Below are positions 44,458 through 53,482 of a stretch of DNA of 64,000 bases, piece by piece. The notes under the pieces are model-generated. The model was not told the DNA's origin. It was given only the letters and a program-made list of their open reading frames with translations, and searched no databases. Location of the stretch: assembly GCA_023393915.1 (NCBI GenBank), contig JAEXBS010000078.1, positions 51,028 to 115,027 on the forward strand, written 5' to 3'. The DNA is from Bacteroidota bacterium. Lineage in GTDB: Bacteria > Bacteroidota > Bacteroidia > Flavobacteriales > Weeksellaceae. The position numbers and the translations under genes were made by a program. Positions within the stretch are counted from its first letter, which is position 1; each line of letters opens with the position of its first letter.

Positions 44458-45723
44458 ATGCCCTATTTATTTACCTCTGAGTCTGTCTCAGAAGGACACC
44501 CAGATAAGATTGCTGATCAAATATCCGATGCACTCATCGATCATTTTTTAGCCTACGATTCGAATTCCAAAGTAGCATGTGAAACTTTAGTAACTACAGG
44601 ACAAGTTGTTCTAGCGGGAGAAGTAAAGTCTAAAACTTATTTAGATGTGCAGTCCATTGCCAGAGAAGTAATTAATGGTATTGGGTACACTAAAGGAGAG
44701 TATATGTTTGCTGGTGATTCTTGTGGTGTGATTTCCGCAATTCATGAACAGTCACCTGATATCAATCAAGGAGTCGATCGTCAAGAAATATCGAATGATC
44801 CTTTTGACCAAGGTGCCGGTGACCAAGGAATGATGTTTGGATACGCAACCAATGAAACGGAGAACTACATGCCACTTGCCTTGGACTTGGCTCACTCCAT
44901 TTTAAAGGAACTTGCAGAACTTAGAAAGAACGGAGAAATCACGTATTTACGTCCGGATTCTAAGTCCCAAGTAACTATTGAATATTCGGATGATCATAAG
45001 CCCCAAAGAATTGATTCCATTGTAATTTCTACCCAACATGATGATTTTGGTAGTGAGGAAGCTATGCTAGCCAAGATTAAGCAAGATATGATTGGAATTC
45101 TTATTCCAAGAGTGAAGGCGAAGCATAAAATGGAAATTCAAGATTTATTTACAAGTGAAGTTAAATACCATATCAATCCTACCGGACGCTTCGTCATTGG
45201 AGGTCCACACGGAGACACGGGATTAACTGGAAGAAAAATTATTGTAGATACTTACGGTGGAAAAGGAGCGCACGGTGGTGGAGCATTTTCTGGTAAAGAT
45301 CCTTCCAAAGTGGATAGAAGTGGAGCGTATGCTGCTAGACATATTGCCAAAAACTTGGTTGCTGCGGGAGTTGCAGATGAGGTTTTGATTCAGGTGTCTT
45401 ACGCTATTGGGGTTTCAGAACCTTGTGGTTTGTATGTAAATACCTACGGTACTTCTAATGTTCAATTATCTGATGGTGAGATCGCTAACAAAGTACTTGA
45501 GCTTTTTGATCTTCGTCCTTACGCCATTGAGCAGAGTCTTAAACTTCGAAATCCTATTTATCAAGAAACCGCTTCTTACGGACATATGGGAAGAGAACCT
45601 TATGTTGGAAGCAAAACCTTTAATAAAGGGAAGGATAACGAGCTAACACTAGATGATCTTGAATTTTTCACTTGGGAAAAGCTAGATAAAGTAGAGGAAA
45701 TTAAAACTAAATTTGGGCTTTGA
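44458..45723 (+). CDS. metK: S-adenosylmethionine synthetase
   Basis: A 421-residue enzyme making SAM from methionine and ATP. Signature segments are FTSESVSEGHPDKIADQ at the N-terminus, GAGDQGMMFGYA, and the phosphate-binding GGAFSGKDPSKVDRS. The length is at the long end, with Bacteroidota-type insertions. It is monocistronic, with its own promoter, a SAM-II-like leader and a strong terminator, a setup that fits feedback control by its own product. Confidence 0.97.
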   Translation: MPYLFTSESVSEGHPDKIADQISDALIDHFLAYDSNSKVACETLVTTGQVVLAGEVKSKTYLDVQSIAREVINGIGYTKGEYMFAGDSCGVISAIHEQSPDINQGVDRQEISNDPFDQGAGDQGMMFGYATNETENYMPLALDLAHSILKELAELRKNGEITYLRPDSKSQVTIEYSDDHKPQRIDSIVISTQHDDFGSEEAMLAKIKQDMIGILIPRVKAKHKMEIQDLFTSEVKYHINPTGRFVIGGPHGDTGLTGRKIIVDTYGGKGAHGGGAFSGKDPSKVDRSGAYAARHIAKNLVAAGVADEVLIQVSYAIGVSEPCGLYVNTYGTSNVQLSDGEIANKVLELFDLRPYAIEQSLKLRNPIYQETASYGHMGREPYVGSKTFNKGKDNELTLDDLEFFTWEKLDKVEEIKTKFGL

Positions 45724-45739
45724 TCCCATTTTAAACTAG

Positions 45740-45767
45740 GGCCATTCGATTTTGAATGGCCTTTTTT
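45740..45767 (+). terminator. Rho-independent terminator of metK
   Basis: GGCCATTC (45740-45747) pairs with GAATGGCC (45754-45761), a perfect 8-bp stem followed by six T. Confidence 0.88.
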
Positions 45768-45783
45768 AATAAAGAATTTTCAA

Positions 45784-45791
45784 TACATTTG
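45784..45791 (+). promoter_or_regulatory. Promoter -7 element
   Basis: TACATTTG matches TAnnTTTG and lies 14 bp before the ATG at 45806. Confidence 0.5.
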
Positions 45792-45805
45792 TTTTCATCT
45801 ATCTT

Positions 45806-46297
45806 ATGAAAAAGACCTTTTTAATTCCGCTGCTAATTTTCAGTTTTGGGTTGATGATGCCTAAGGCTCAATTGACAGCTCATACCTTAATCAATGTAGG
45901 CTATACTTATCAAAACCATAACTTTGGTGAAGTAGGAGGGCGCTTGTTGTTATTGTCTAATGACGATGTTATCTATCGTGTAGGAGCCTCTGCGCTTTTT
46001 GGAAGTAGTACTGGTGACTTGAAGGTGCTTCCTAAGGTTCAGGGAGATATACTGTTTAATTTTGAAAAAGGAGTAGATTTTTATCATTCTTATTATTTTT
46101 TACTTGGAGCAGAAGCCACAACAAAATACATTGCGCCTAAAGCAGGAATTAGCTTGTTTGGACTACTAGATCTTACTGGTGGTTACGGCTTCTCATTAGA
46201 TTCAGAAGGGATTGGGGGTAAACCTCTTGAAGGGTTGAATATTGGAGTAAGTTTAAACTTGCCGGTAGTGATGTTGGTGGATTTATTTAAAAAGTAA
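45806..46297 (+). CDS. Secreted beta-rich protein of unknown function
   Basis: A 163-residue protein with a signal peptide (MKKTFLIPLLIFSFGLMMPKAQ). The mature part has alternating strands and glycine-rich turns, suggesting a small outer membrane barrel or periplasmic beta protein. The family is not recognised. The next gene begins six bases after its stop, so they are probably cotranscribed. Confidence 0.72.
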   Translation: MKKTFLIPLLIFSFGLMMPKAQLTAHTLINVGYTYQNHNFGEVGGRLLLLSNDDVIYRVGASALFGSSTGDLKVLPKVQGDILFNFEKGVDFYHSYYFLLGAEATTKYIAPKAGISLFGLLDLTGGYGFSLDSEGIGGKPLEGLNIGVSLNLPVVMLVDLFKK

Positions 46298-46303
46298 GCT
46301 TTT

Positions 46304-46996
46304 GTGAAGAATCATTTGTTTTTCGATTTAGACAATACCCTATGGGATCATAGAAAAAATGCTCAGCTTACCTTAGAAATGCTCTTTAAACGTGAAGAGC
46401 TCTTTGAAAAGTACGGTCTTTATTTTAATGATTTTTATCGAGAATATTATACTGTGAATGAGCGCCTATGGGAATTAATCCGCGACGGTGAAATTACAAA
46501 AGAGTACTTAAGGGAGCATCGGTTTTTAGATACTTTTGCAGCATTTGATATTGTAGATCAAAGTCTAGCGGAAAGATTTGAGAACCAGTTTTTAGACGAA
46601 ATCTTACAATTCAACGAACTCGTAGAGGGAACAAGTGATCTACTTGAATATCTAAAAAGCAAAGATTATACTCTGCATATTCTTTCCAATGGCTTTAAAG
46701 AAGTGACCCAAAGAAAGTGTGAGCTCTCAGGGATTGAGTCTTACTTCCATAGCATTGTCAGTGCAGATGAAGTGGGGTATCGTAAGCCGCATGCTTCGTG
46801 CTTTCAATTTGCTTTAGATAAAGCAGGGTGCAAACTAGAAAATACAGTGTTTATCGGTGATGACTGGATTGCCGATGTGCTTGGAGCGAATGCTTTTGGA
46901 ATGGAAGCCATCTTTTTTGATGTTTTTAAAGATGGATACTCCGCACCAGGAGTGAAGTCAATTAAGCACCTAAGTGAACTTAAGTCACTTTTTTAA
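46304..46996 (+). CDS. YjjG-family HAD pyrimidine nucleotidase
   Basis: A 230-residue haloacid-dehalogenase hydrolase. Motif I is FFDLDNTLWDH with the nucleophile Asp near residue 8, motif II ILSNGF (about 125), and motif IV IGDDWIADVLGA (about 187). This pattern fits the YjjG/YfnB noncanonical pyrimidine nucleotidases that clear modified nucleotides. It uses a GTG start, just after the preceding secreted protein gene. It converges with trpS; no terminator is obvious in the 31-bp gap. Confidence 0.88.
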   Translation: MKNHLFFDLDNTLWDHRKNAQLTLEMLFKREELFEKYGLYFNDFYREYYTVNERLWELIRDGEITKEYLREHRFLDTFAAFDIVDQSLAERFENQFLDEILQFNELVEGTSDLLEYLKSKDYTLHILSNGFKEVTQRKCELSGIESYFHSIVSADEVGYRKPHASCFQFALDKAGCKLENTVFIGDDWIADVLGANAFGMEAIFFDVFKDGYSAPGVKSIKHLSELKSLF

Positions 46997-47027
46997 ACTT
47001 TTCACTCCTTTTTTCGACATGCTGTTG

Positions 47028-47999
47028 TTAAGCCAGCCCAAGACTTAATCGAACTTTTTCTAATGTTGCCTCAGCGACTTTACGTGTTTTGTCGGCTCCT
47101 TTTTCTAAAATTGTGTCAAGTTCATCCAAGTGGGTCATATAATAATTAAACTGCGTTCTTTCTTTTTCGTATTTTGAAAGAATTAGTTCTAGAAGTTCTT
47201 TCTTCGCATGCCCGTAGCCATATCCTCCTGCTAAATATTTTTCTCTCATTGCTTCTTGTTGGCTTTCGGTAGCAATAAGCTTGTAAATAGCGAATACTTT
47301 ATCGTTGTCTGGATTTTTAGGTTCTTCTAAAGGAGTGGAGTCCGTTTCAATGGACATAATTTGTTTCTTGAGTTCTTTTTCCGGCAAAAAGATATTAATG
47401 ATATTTCCTCTTGATTTCGACATTTTTTCCCCATCAGTCCCCGGTACATACATTGTGTTTTTTTGAAGTTCGGCTTGCGGTAAAACAAAGACTTCACCCA
47501 TTTGGTTATTGAAACGAGATCCCATGTCTCTAGCCATTTCTAGGTGTTGAAGTTGGTCTTTTCCCACGGGAACAATTTCTGCATCATAAAGCAGAATATC
47601 AGCGGCCATTAGCACCGGGTAGGTGAAGAGCCCTGCATTCACATCATTTAAACGATCCGCCTTGTCTTTGAAGGAATGCGCCAAGGTAAGGCGCTGGTAA
47701 GGAAAAAAGCAGGATAAATACCAGGAAAGTTCACAAGCTTGAGGTATGTCACTTTGGCGATAGAAATAGGTTTTTTCAGGGTCCAGTCCACAAGCAAGCC
47801 AAGCAGCAGCAATTTGATAGGTGTTGTTCTTTAAGGTTTCTGCATTTTTTATCAGAGTCAAAGAGTGCAGGTTTGCAATAAACAAAAACGATTCGTTCTG
47901 CGTCGTTTTTGAAAGTTCGATTGCGGGAAAAATAGCCCCTAATAAATTTCCTAAATGTGGGGTTCCTGTAGCTTGGATTCCCGTAAGTATTCTTGCCAT
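47028..47999 (-). CDS. trpS: Tryptophanyl-tRNA synthetase
   Basis: A 323-residue class I synthetase that charges tRNA-Trp. The HIGH-type motif is GTPHLGNLLGA (about 12-22) and the KMSKS motif is GEKMSKSRGN (about 193-202). Length is normal. It is monocistronic on the minus strand, with TAATTTTG as a -7 element upstream and the lspA terminator before that. Confidence 0.97.
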   Translation of the reverse strand: MARILTGIQATGTPHLGNLLGAIFPAIELSKTTQNESFLFIANLHSLTLIKNAETLKNNTYQIAAAWLACGLDPEKTYFYRQSDIPQACELSWYLSCFFPYQRLTLAHSFKDKADRLNDVNAGLFTYPVLMAADILLYDAEIVPVGKDQLQHLEMARDMGSRFNNQMGEVFVLPQAELQKNTMYVPGTDGEKMSKSRGNIINIFLPEKELKKQIMSIETDSTPLEEPKNPDNDKVFAIYKLIATESQQEAMREKYLAGGYGYGHAKKELLELILSKYEKERTQFNYYMTHLDELDTILEKGADKTRKVAEATLEKVRLSLGLA

Positions 48000-48019
48000 T
48001 ATTTTATTCGTTCGTAGTG

Positions 48020-48027
48020 CAAAATTA
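48020..48027 (-). promoter_or_regulatory. Promoter -7 element for trpS
   Basis: In the minus sense TAATTTTG matches TAnnTTTG, 20 bp before the trpS start. No clear -33 TTG. Confidence 0.5.
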
Positions 48028-48043
48028 AGGATTCATATGAAAA

Positions 48044-48080
48044 GAAAAAAAGCCCATTCCTTATAAAAAAGTGAATGGAC
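48044..48080 (-). terminator. Rho-independent terminator of lspA
   Basis: In the minus sense GTCCATTC (48080-48073) pairs with GAATGGGC (48059-48052) with one G-U pair, followed by seven T. It ends the ileS-dksA-lspA transcript. Confidence 0.82.
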
Positions 48081-48108
48081 CTATTTTTCTTGGAGTTTTC
48101 CCTAAGGA

Positions 48109-48756
48109 TTAAAAATCCATACCGTTAGGGAAAGCCTTTTTTCGAAAAACAACCAAAAGTACGGCCCCAGTTGTTATTGCGGCATCGGCTACGTTAAAGA
48201 TGTATTTGAAAAACTCAATACGTTTTCCACCTAGTAAAGGCCAATTTTCAGGAACGGTCCAATCGACCAATGGAAAATGGAACATATCTACAACACATCC
48301 TTTCATAAAGGAGGAATATCCTTCGCCAAAAGATGCTAATTGTGAAACACCACCATAGTCCATCCATACTCCTATTTGCTCATCGAATACTGTGCCGGTA
48401 TCGAAAATGAGACCGTAGAACATTCCGTCGATTAAATTTCCAATGGCTCCCGCAAATATCATAGCCATTGGTAAGAGAAGGTATGGGGATTGGAGTCCCT
48501 CTTTTTGCCATTTGCGAAAAAGATAGACCATACCAATCACAAGTATGATTCTAACCAAAACTAAGAAGTATTTTCCTATTAGACCGCCAAAATGAAGCCC
48601 GTAGGCCATACCCGGATTTTCCACAAAAGTGATTCGAAACCAGTCTTGTCCTAAAACCGCAACGCTCTCACCTAGATGAAAATTAGTTTTGATATAAAAT
48701 TTTGAAACTTGATCAATTATGAGAATCAAAAACGTAATGAGTGCAACTTTCTTCAT
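48109..48756 (-). CDS. lspA: Lipoprotein signal peptidase II
   Basis: A 215-residue aspartyl protease in the inner membrane that cleaves lipoprotein signal peptides before the lipidated Cys. Four transmembrane helices are visible. The catalytic Asp residues lie in the family motifs GNLIDGMFYG with VVDMFHF and FNVADAAITTG. It is longer than the roughly 165-residue proteobacterial form because of an insertion between helices 3 and 4 (about 120-150), usual for Bacteroidota. It is the third gene in ileS, dksA-like, lspA. Confidence 0.95.
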   Translation of the reverse strand: MKKVALITFLILIIDQVSKFYIKTNFHLGESVAVLGQDWFRITFVENPGMAYGLHFGGLIGKYFLVLVRIILVIGMVYLFRKWQKEGLQSPYLLLPMAMIFAGAIGNLIDGMFYGLIFDTGTVFDEQIGVWMDYGGVSQLASFGEGYSSFMKGCVVDMFHFPLVDWTVPENWPLLGGKRIEFFKYIFNVADAAITTGAVLLVVFRKKAFPNGMDF

Positions 48757-48816
48757 AAGAATTTTTAAAATAAGAAATAGGGCCTCTGTTATTTAAAGAG
48801 GTTCTATCTTTCTTTT

Positions 48817-49197
48817 TTATCGTTGCATGTTTTTCGCTTCAATACTTAAAGTGGCGTGAGGAACTGCGCGTAGCCTTTCTTTAGGAATAAGTTTTCCTGT
48901 AACACGACAAACCCCATAGGTTTTATTCTCAATGCGAATTAATGCATGTTTTAAATCCCTAATGAATTTTTCCTGTCGGCCTGCAAGGATTGCATTTTGT
49001 TCTTTAGATAAGGTCTCTGCACCTTCTTCAAAGGCTTTGAATGTAGGTGAGGTGTCGTCTGTTCCGTTATTTTGGTCGTTAATGAAACTCTCGTTAATAA
49101 GTGATAGATCCTTTTCTGCTTTATCTATTTTGGCTTGTATTAGTTCTTTGAACTCCAGTAAATCAGCATCGCTGTATCGTTGTCTTTCTTCTGCCAT
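48817..49197 (-). CDS. TraR/DksA-family protein without zinc cysteines
   Basis: A 126-residue protein with a coiled-coil N-terminal half (about 5-75) and a C-terminal globular part, GVCRVTGKLIPKERLRAVP, aligning with the DksA zinc-finger region. Only one cysteine of the four-Cys finger remains, so zinc is probably not bound. DksA proteins enter the RNA polymerase secondary channel and modulate transcription; whether this variant does is inferred. Flavobacteria usually keep it between ileS and lspA. Confidence 0.88.
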   Translation of the reverse strand: MAEERQRYSDADLLEFKELIQAKIDKAEKDLSLINESFINDQNNGTDDTSPTFKAFEEGAETLSKEQNAILAGRQEKFIRDLKHALIRIENKTYGVCRVTGKLIPKERLRAVPHATLSIEAKNMQR

Positions 49198-49220
49198 GGT
49201 GCTCGATTTTAATAATTATT

Positions 49221-49250
49221 AAATACTTATTTCAAGTGAATTAAGTATTT
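49221..49250 (-). other. AT-rich stem-loop between ileS and the dksA-like gene
   Basis: AAATACTTA (49221-49229) pairs with TAAGTATTT (49242-49250), continuing as TTCA/TGAA after one mismatch. It lies 23 bp before the dksA-like start, with no U-run in the minus sense, so it may set processing or translation rather than terminate. Confidence 0.5.
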
Positions 49251-49259
49251 GGGTTAGTT

Positions 49260-52200
49260 TTATTTTTTTTCGACGAGTAGTTTAAATTCAACTCCGTCGA
49301 TCTCCATTTCCTCAAAATTGGCAAGTGAATTTACAAATTCTATTTTATCCGACAATACCTCATTTGAAATATATGCAGAGTTGCTTTGCAGAGCCTCTTT
49401 GAAAGGAAAATCTTCTTCTAATACGATCTGAATTCGATCAGTTAGCTCAAAATTTTTGTCTTTTCTCAGGTTCTGTATGCGATTGATTAGTTCTCTTGCT
49501 ATTCCTTCCGATTTAAGCTTCTCATCCAGAGTAAGGTCTAGCGCTACAGATAATTTACCTTCCGTGGCAACCGTCCACCCTGGGATGTCCTTTGTAGAGA
49601 TCTCTACATCCTCTAAAGTAATATTGTAGTTTTCAATAGCTAGTCTGCCCTCAGTTTCTATCTGATTAATTTCTGCGTTACTCAGGTTTTGAATGGCCTG
49701 TGAGACAACTTTCATGTCTTTTCCTAATTTAGGCCCTAAGGTTTTAAAGTTCGGTTTGATTTGTTTAACAATCAGTCCTTCCGCTTCCTGTTTACCAATC
49801 AGCTCTAATTCCTTCACATTCACCTCTTGCAGGATTAAATCACGTACTGCTAAGATTTGGTTTTGAGACTTCTCATCTAGTGCAGGAATAAGCACTTTTT
49901 GTAGTGGCTGTCGTACTTTGATGTTCTCTTTCTTTCTAAGCGAAAACACCATCGAAGTAATGGTCTGAGCTAGATGGGTTTTCTCTACAAGATCCAGGTC
50001 AACGAGCGCTGGATTGAATTCTGGGAAATCCGTCCAGTGTACGGAATCCTTTGCGTCTTTTTTGGTTAGAGAGTTCAAATCTCTATAAAGTCGGTCCATA
50101 AAGAACGGCGCAATAGGTGCGGAGAGTTTTGCCACGGTCTCTAGGCAAGTATAAAGCGTTTGATAAGCCGAGATTTTATCCTCGCTATAGTCTCCTTTCC
50201 AAAAACGACGGCGACAGAGTCTCACGTACCAATTGCTCAAATTATCATTGACAAAAGTATTGATCGCACGCGCTACTTTAGTAGGTTCGTAGTCTTCATA
50301 GAAGGCTTTAACCTCCTTTATAAGTAAATGAAGCTCAGAGAGGATCCATCGGTCGATTTCTGGTCGATTTTCCACTTCTTTTTCCTCGTATTTAAAACCA
50401 TCTACATTGGCGTAGAGTGCAAAGAAGGAGTAAGTGTTGTAAAGGGTGCCAAAGAATTTACGTCGTACTTCATCAATCCCATCAGAATCAAATTTCAAAT
50501 TCTCCCATGGATTGGCATTGGAAATCATATACCAACGTGTAGCATCCGCTCCAAAATCCTCTATGGTTTTAAAAGGATCCACTGCATTTCCAAGTCTTTT
50601 GGACATTTTTTGTCCATTTTTGTCAAGAACAAGTCCATTGGAAACGACGTTCTTGTACGCCACACTATCAAATACACTTGTGGCAATCGCGTGAAGTGTA
50701 TAGAACCATCCACGAGTTTGATCCACTCCTTCAGCGATGAAATCAGCAGGGAAAGCTTTTCTTTCGTCGATGAGTTCTTTGTTCTCAAAAGGATAGTGCA
50801 ATTGAGCATAAGGCATAGATCCTGAATCAAACCAGACGTCGATCAAATCACTTTCTCTGTACATAGGTTCGCCTGTTGAAGAGCATAAGATGATTTGATC
50901 TACAATGTTCTTATGTAAATCTACTTTTTGATAATTTTCATCAGAAAAATCTCCAGGTACAAATCCTTGGTAAGGATTTTTTTCCATGAGTCCATTTGCT
51001 ATCGATTTTTCAATTTCGCCCATAAGCTCTTCCAAAGAGCCTATGATTTTTTCTTCCTTAGTGTCTTGAGTCCTCCATATAGGAAGAGGGATTCCCCAAT
51101 AACGGGAACGAGATAAATTCCAGTCGTTCACATTTTCAAGCCAGTTGGCAAACCTTCCTTCTCCGGTGGATTTAGGTTTCCAGTTGATTTCTTGATTGAG
51201 GGAAGTTAGTCGATCTTTTACGGCGGTCATTTTGACAAACCAAGAATCCAGAGGGTAATAAAGTACGGGCTTGTCCGTACGCCAGCAATGAGGATAGCTG
51301 TGGGTGTATTTTTCAACTTTAAAGGCCTTGCTTTCTGTTTTTAGTAGAATAGCAAGTTCTACATCCCAGGATTTCTCAGGAGCCGTACCCTCATCGTAGT
51401 ATTCGTTTTTGATGTACTTACCAGAAAAAACTTCTGGAACCTTTTCTGATTCTAGAAAGCGACCTGTTAAGTCAACCAAAGGAACCAAATTGTCGTTTTT
51501 ATCTTTAACTAATAAAGCAGGAATATTATTTTCTTTGGCCACGCGGCTGTCGTCTTGACCAAAAGTTGGAGCCAAATGTACAATACCGGTACCGTCTTCT
51601 GTAGTAACGAAGTCTCCCGTTATCACTCTAAAAGCATTTTGTGGATTTTCGTACGGAGAGAACCAGGGAATCAATTGCTCGTACGTAGTTCCAGTAAGAT
51701 CGCTTCCTTTTAGTGAGCCAAGAACTATATAAGGGATGGTCTTATTCTCTGGCGAAAAACTATCTAGTTCCTCAGCAGTACTTAATACGTATTTTTTTCC
51801 TAGTACTTTTTCAACCAAGGCTTGGGCCATGATGATATGTACAGGTTCAAAAGTATATTGGTTAAATGTCTTGATTACTACATACTCAATAGAGCTGCCC
51901 ACGGCAAGTCCAGTATTGGAAGGTAGGGTCCACGGTGTGGTCGTCCAAGCGAGAAGATAGAGAGGAGAAGAGGTTTCACCAATGATATTATTTGCTAAAC
52001 CAGAAAGCTCATTCACTTTAAATTGAGCTATAATAGTCGTATCCGAAACATCTCGGTAAGTGCCAGGTTGGTTAAGTTCATGCGATGAAAGCCCCGTACC
52101 GGCTTTTGGTGAGTAGGGTTGGATGGTGTATCCTTTATAAAGCAGATTTTTTTCATGCATCTGTTTTAGTAGCCACCAAACCGTCTCCATGTATTTAGGC

Positions 52201-52664
52201 TCGTAGGTAATGTAGGGGTCTTTTAAGTCAACCCAGTATCCGATTTTCTCAGTAAGTTCATTCCATACATCAGTATAGCGCATCACGGCTTTTCGACAAG
52301 CTTCATTGTACTGTTCAACAGAAATTTTTACTCCAATGTCTTCTTTAGTGATGCCTAATTCTTTCTCTACACCAAGTTCAATCGGTAGTCCATGGGTGTC
52401 CCAACCCGCTTTACGAAATACTTTTTTTCCGTTTTGAGTTTGAAATCGACAGAATATATCTTTAATTGCTCGCGCCATTACGTGATGAATACCCGGCATT
52501 CCGTTAGCTGAAGGGGGACCTTCATAGAATACAAACTCAGCAGATCCTTCTCGGTTTGCTACAGATTTTTCAAAGGTTTTTTCCTCTTTCCAAAGGCTCA
52601 GGGTTTCGTTAGCTATCGCCGTGAGATCAAGGTTTTTATATTCGGTAAACTTCTTCATTGTCAA
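49260..52664 (-). CDS. ileS: Isoleucyl-tRNA synthetase
   Basis: A 1134-residue class I synthetase charging tRNA-Ile. HIGH-type motif GIHHVMAR is near residue 58, an editing domain follows (about 190-400, with TTPWTLPSNTGLAV), and the KMSKR motif GQKMSKRLGN is near residue 688. The C-terminal region (about 1040-1134) is the long type without the zinc-binding domain of the E. coli enzyme, as in eukaryote-like IleRS2, a form linked to mupirocin insensitivity. That consequence is family knowledge, not tested here. It heads the ileS, dksA-like, lspA operon. Confidence 0.96.
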   Translation of the reverse strand: MTMKKFTEYKNLDLTAIANETLSLWKEEKTFEKSVANREGSAEFVFYEGPPSANGMPGIHHVMARAIKDIFCRFQTQNGKKVFRKAGWDTHGLPIELGVEKELGITKEDIGVKISVEQYNEACRKAVMRYTDVWNELTEKIGYWVDLKDPYITYEPKYMETVWWLLKQMHEKNLLYKGYTIQPYSPKAGTGLSSHELNQPGTYRDVSDTTIIAQFKVNELSGLANNIIGETSSPLYLLAWTTTPWTLPSNTGLAVGSSIEYVVIKTFNQYTFEPVHIIMAQALVEKVLGKKYVLSTAEELDSFSPENKTIPYIVLGSLKGSDLTGTTYEQLIPWFSPYENPQNAFRVITGDFVTTEDGTGIVHLAPTFGQDDSRVAKENNIPALLVKDKNDNLVPLVDLTGRFLESEKVPEVFSGKYIKNEYYDEGTAPEKSWDVELAILLKTESKAFKVEKYTHSYPHCWRTDKPVLYYPLDSWFVKMTAVKDRLTSLNQEINWKPKSTGEGRFANWLENVNDWNLSRSRYWGIPLPIWRTQDTKEEKIIGSLEELMGEIEKSIANGLMEKNPYQGFVPGDFSDENYQKVDLHKNIVDQIILCSSTGEPMYRESDLIDVWFDSGSMPYAQLHYPFENKELIDERKAFPADFIAEGVDQTRGWFYTLHAIATSVFDSVAYKNVVSNGLVLDKNGQKMSKRLGNAVDPFKTIEDFGADATRWYMISNANPWENLKFDSDGIDEVRRKFFGTLYNTYSFFALYANVDGFKYEEKEVENRPEIDRWILSELHLLIKEVKAFYEDYEPTKVARAINTFVNDNLSNWYVRLCRRRFWKGDYSEDKISAYQTLYTCLETVAKLSAPIAPFFMDRLYRDLNSLTKKDAKDSVHWTDFPEFNPALVDLDLVEKTHLAQTITSMVFSLRKKENIKVRQPLQKVLIPALDEKSQNQILAVRDLILQEVNVKELELIGKQEAEGLIVKQIKPNFKTLGPKLGKDMKVVSQAIQNLSNAEINQIETEGRLAIENYNITLEDVEISTKDIPGWTVATEGKLSVALDLTLDEKLKSEGIARELINRIQNLRKDKNFELTDRIQIVLEEDFPFKEALQSNSAYISNEVLSDKIEFVNSLANFEEMEIDGVEFKLLVEKK

Positions 52665-52727
52665 TCTTTTCAGTATTGAATTTTAGTCTGCGAATATAAG
52701 GAATTTTGACCAATTTTAAAGGGGGAA

Positions 52728-53237
52728 CTAGCGGGATTTTTCTTTGCTTCTTGATACCTTGCGATGAGGCGAAAAATTCTCTAAAAAAAGATAAGAAATT
52801 CCAAAAACTATTGAAGCGCTAATAAAGGCCAATATAAGACTCCCTATAACGTATTGAAGCAAGTGGGATTGAATTGAAGACAACGTGAACTCCATTGACG
52901 AAAAATCAGTCTCACCTTTAACAAAGGGATCGCCAATGCGCATCGAGATGTAAATGAGAAAGGGAATTAAGGGGGCAATCGTGATTTGCGTAAATATGAA
53001 CACGAGCATTTTGTTAAGCCTTAATGCAACGGCAAGAGCTAGTGCTAAAACGGTATGAAAGCCCCAAAAAGGTGAAAAGCCAATGAAAATTCCCAGTGCC
53101 ATTGACTGGGCTTTATTTAGATTGCTTCCTTCACTTTGCAGTATATTTTCTTTTATAAAGCGTTTAAGGCCTTTTCTTCGAAAATATCGGTAGAAAACTC
53201 GTTGACTTTGAAAAGTGTTTTGGATGAAATTTTTCAC
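52728..53237 (-). CDS. DUF2062 membrane protein
   Basis: A 169-residue protein with three transmembrane segments (about 48-68, 75-95 and 125-150). The motif QSMALGIFIGFSPFWGFHT with LRLNKMLVFIFTQIT is typical of DUF2062. Function is unknown; family members often occur with glycosyltransferases or alone. A basic N-terminal region precedes the membrane part. It is divergent from topA. Confidence 0.88.
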   Translation of the reverse strand: MKNFIQNTFQSQRVFYRYFRRKGLKRFIKENILQSEGSNLNKAQSMALGIFIGFSPFWGFHTVLALALAVALRLNKMLVFIFTQITIAPLIPFLIYISMRIGDPFVKGETDFSSMEFTLSSIQSHLLQYVIGSLILAFISASIVFGISYLFLENFSPHRKVSRSKEKSR

Positions 53238-53253
53238 TTGCTGAATGAATACT

Positions 53254-53261
53254 CAAATTTA
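53254..53261 (-). promoter_or_regulatory. Promoter -7 element for the DUF2062 gene
   Basis: In the minus sense TAAATTTG matches TAnnTTTG, 16 bp before the start. The nearest -33 TTG is 25 bp away, longer than usual. Confidence 0.45.
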
Positions 53262-53437
53262 TGAAATTATTATTCCCAAATCATGCCAACGAGGTGTTTT
53301 TCAGATTAATTCTTCTTGTTTTGGTTTGAATGCAATGGGGTGAAAATATTAGTTAAAAAATAAAATTGGATTGGGCTGATCCGAATTAGTCCCCAGCTAA
53401 ATTAGTATAAGAAACCGTCGGCAAATAGAGCACAAAA

Positions 53438-53467
53438 TTGATACATGTAAAAAAAACTCTACTTTTG
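53438..53467 (+). promoter_or_regulatory. Promoter of topA
   Basis: TTG (53438-53440), 19-bp spacer, and TACTTTTG (53460-53467) fit the full consensus. The TTG is also an in-frame codon, making a false longer reading frame; the true ATG is 15 bp after the -7 element. Confidence 0.8.
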
Positions 53468-53482
53468 CAGAAAATTTTGAGG

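Noticed and set aside
50328..50825. 165-residue plus-strand frame
   Set aside because: It is antisense to ileS; composition is unlike a real protein and there is no promoter.
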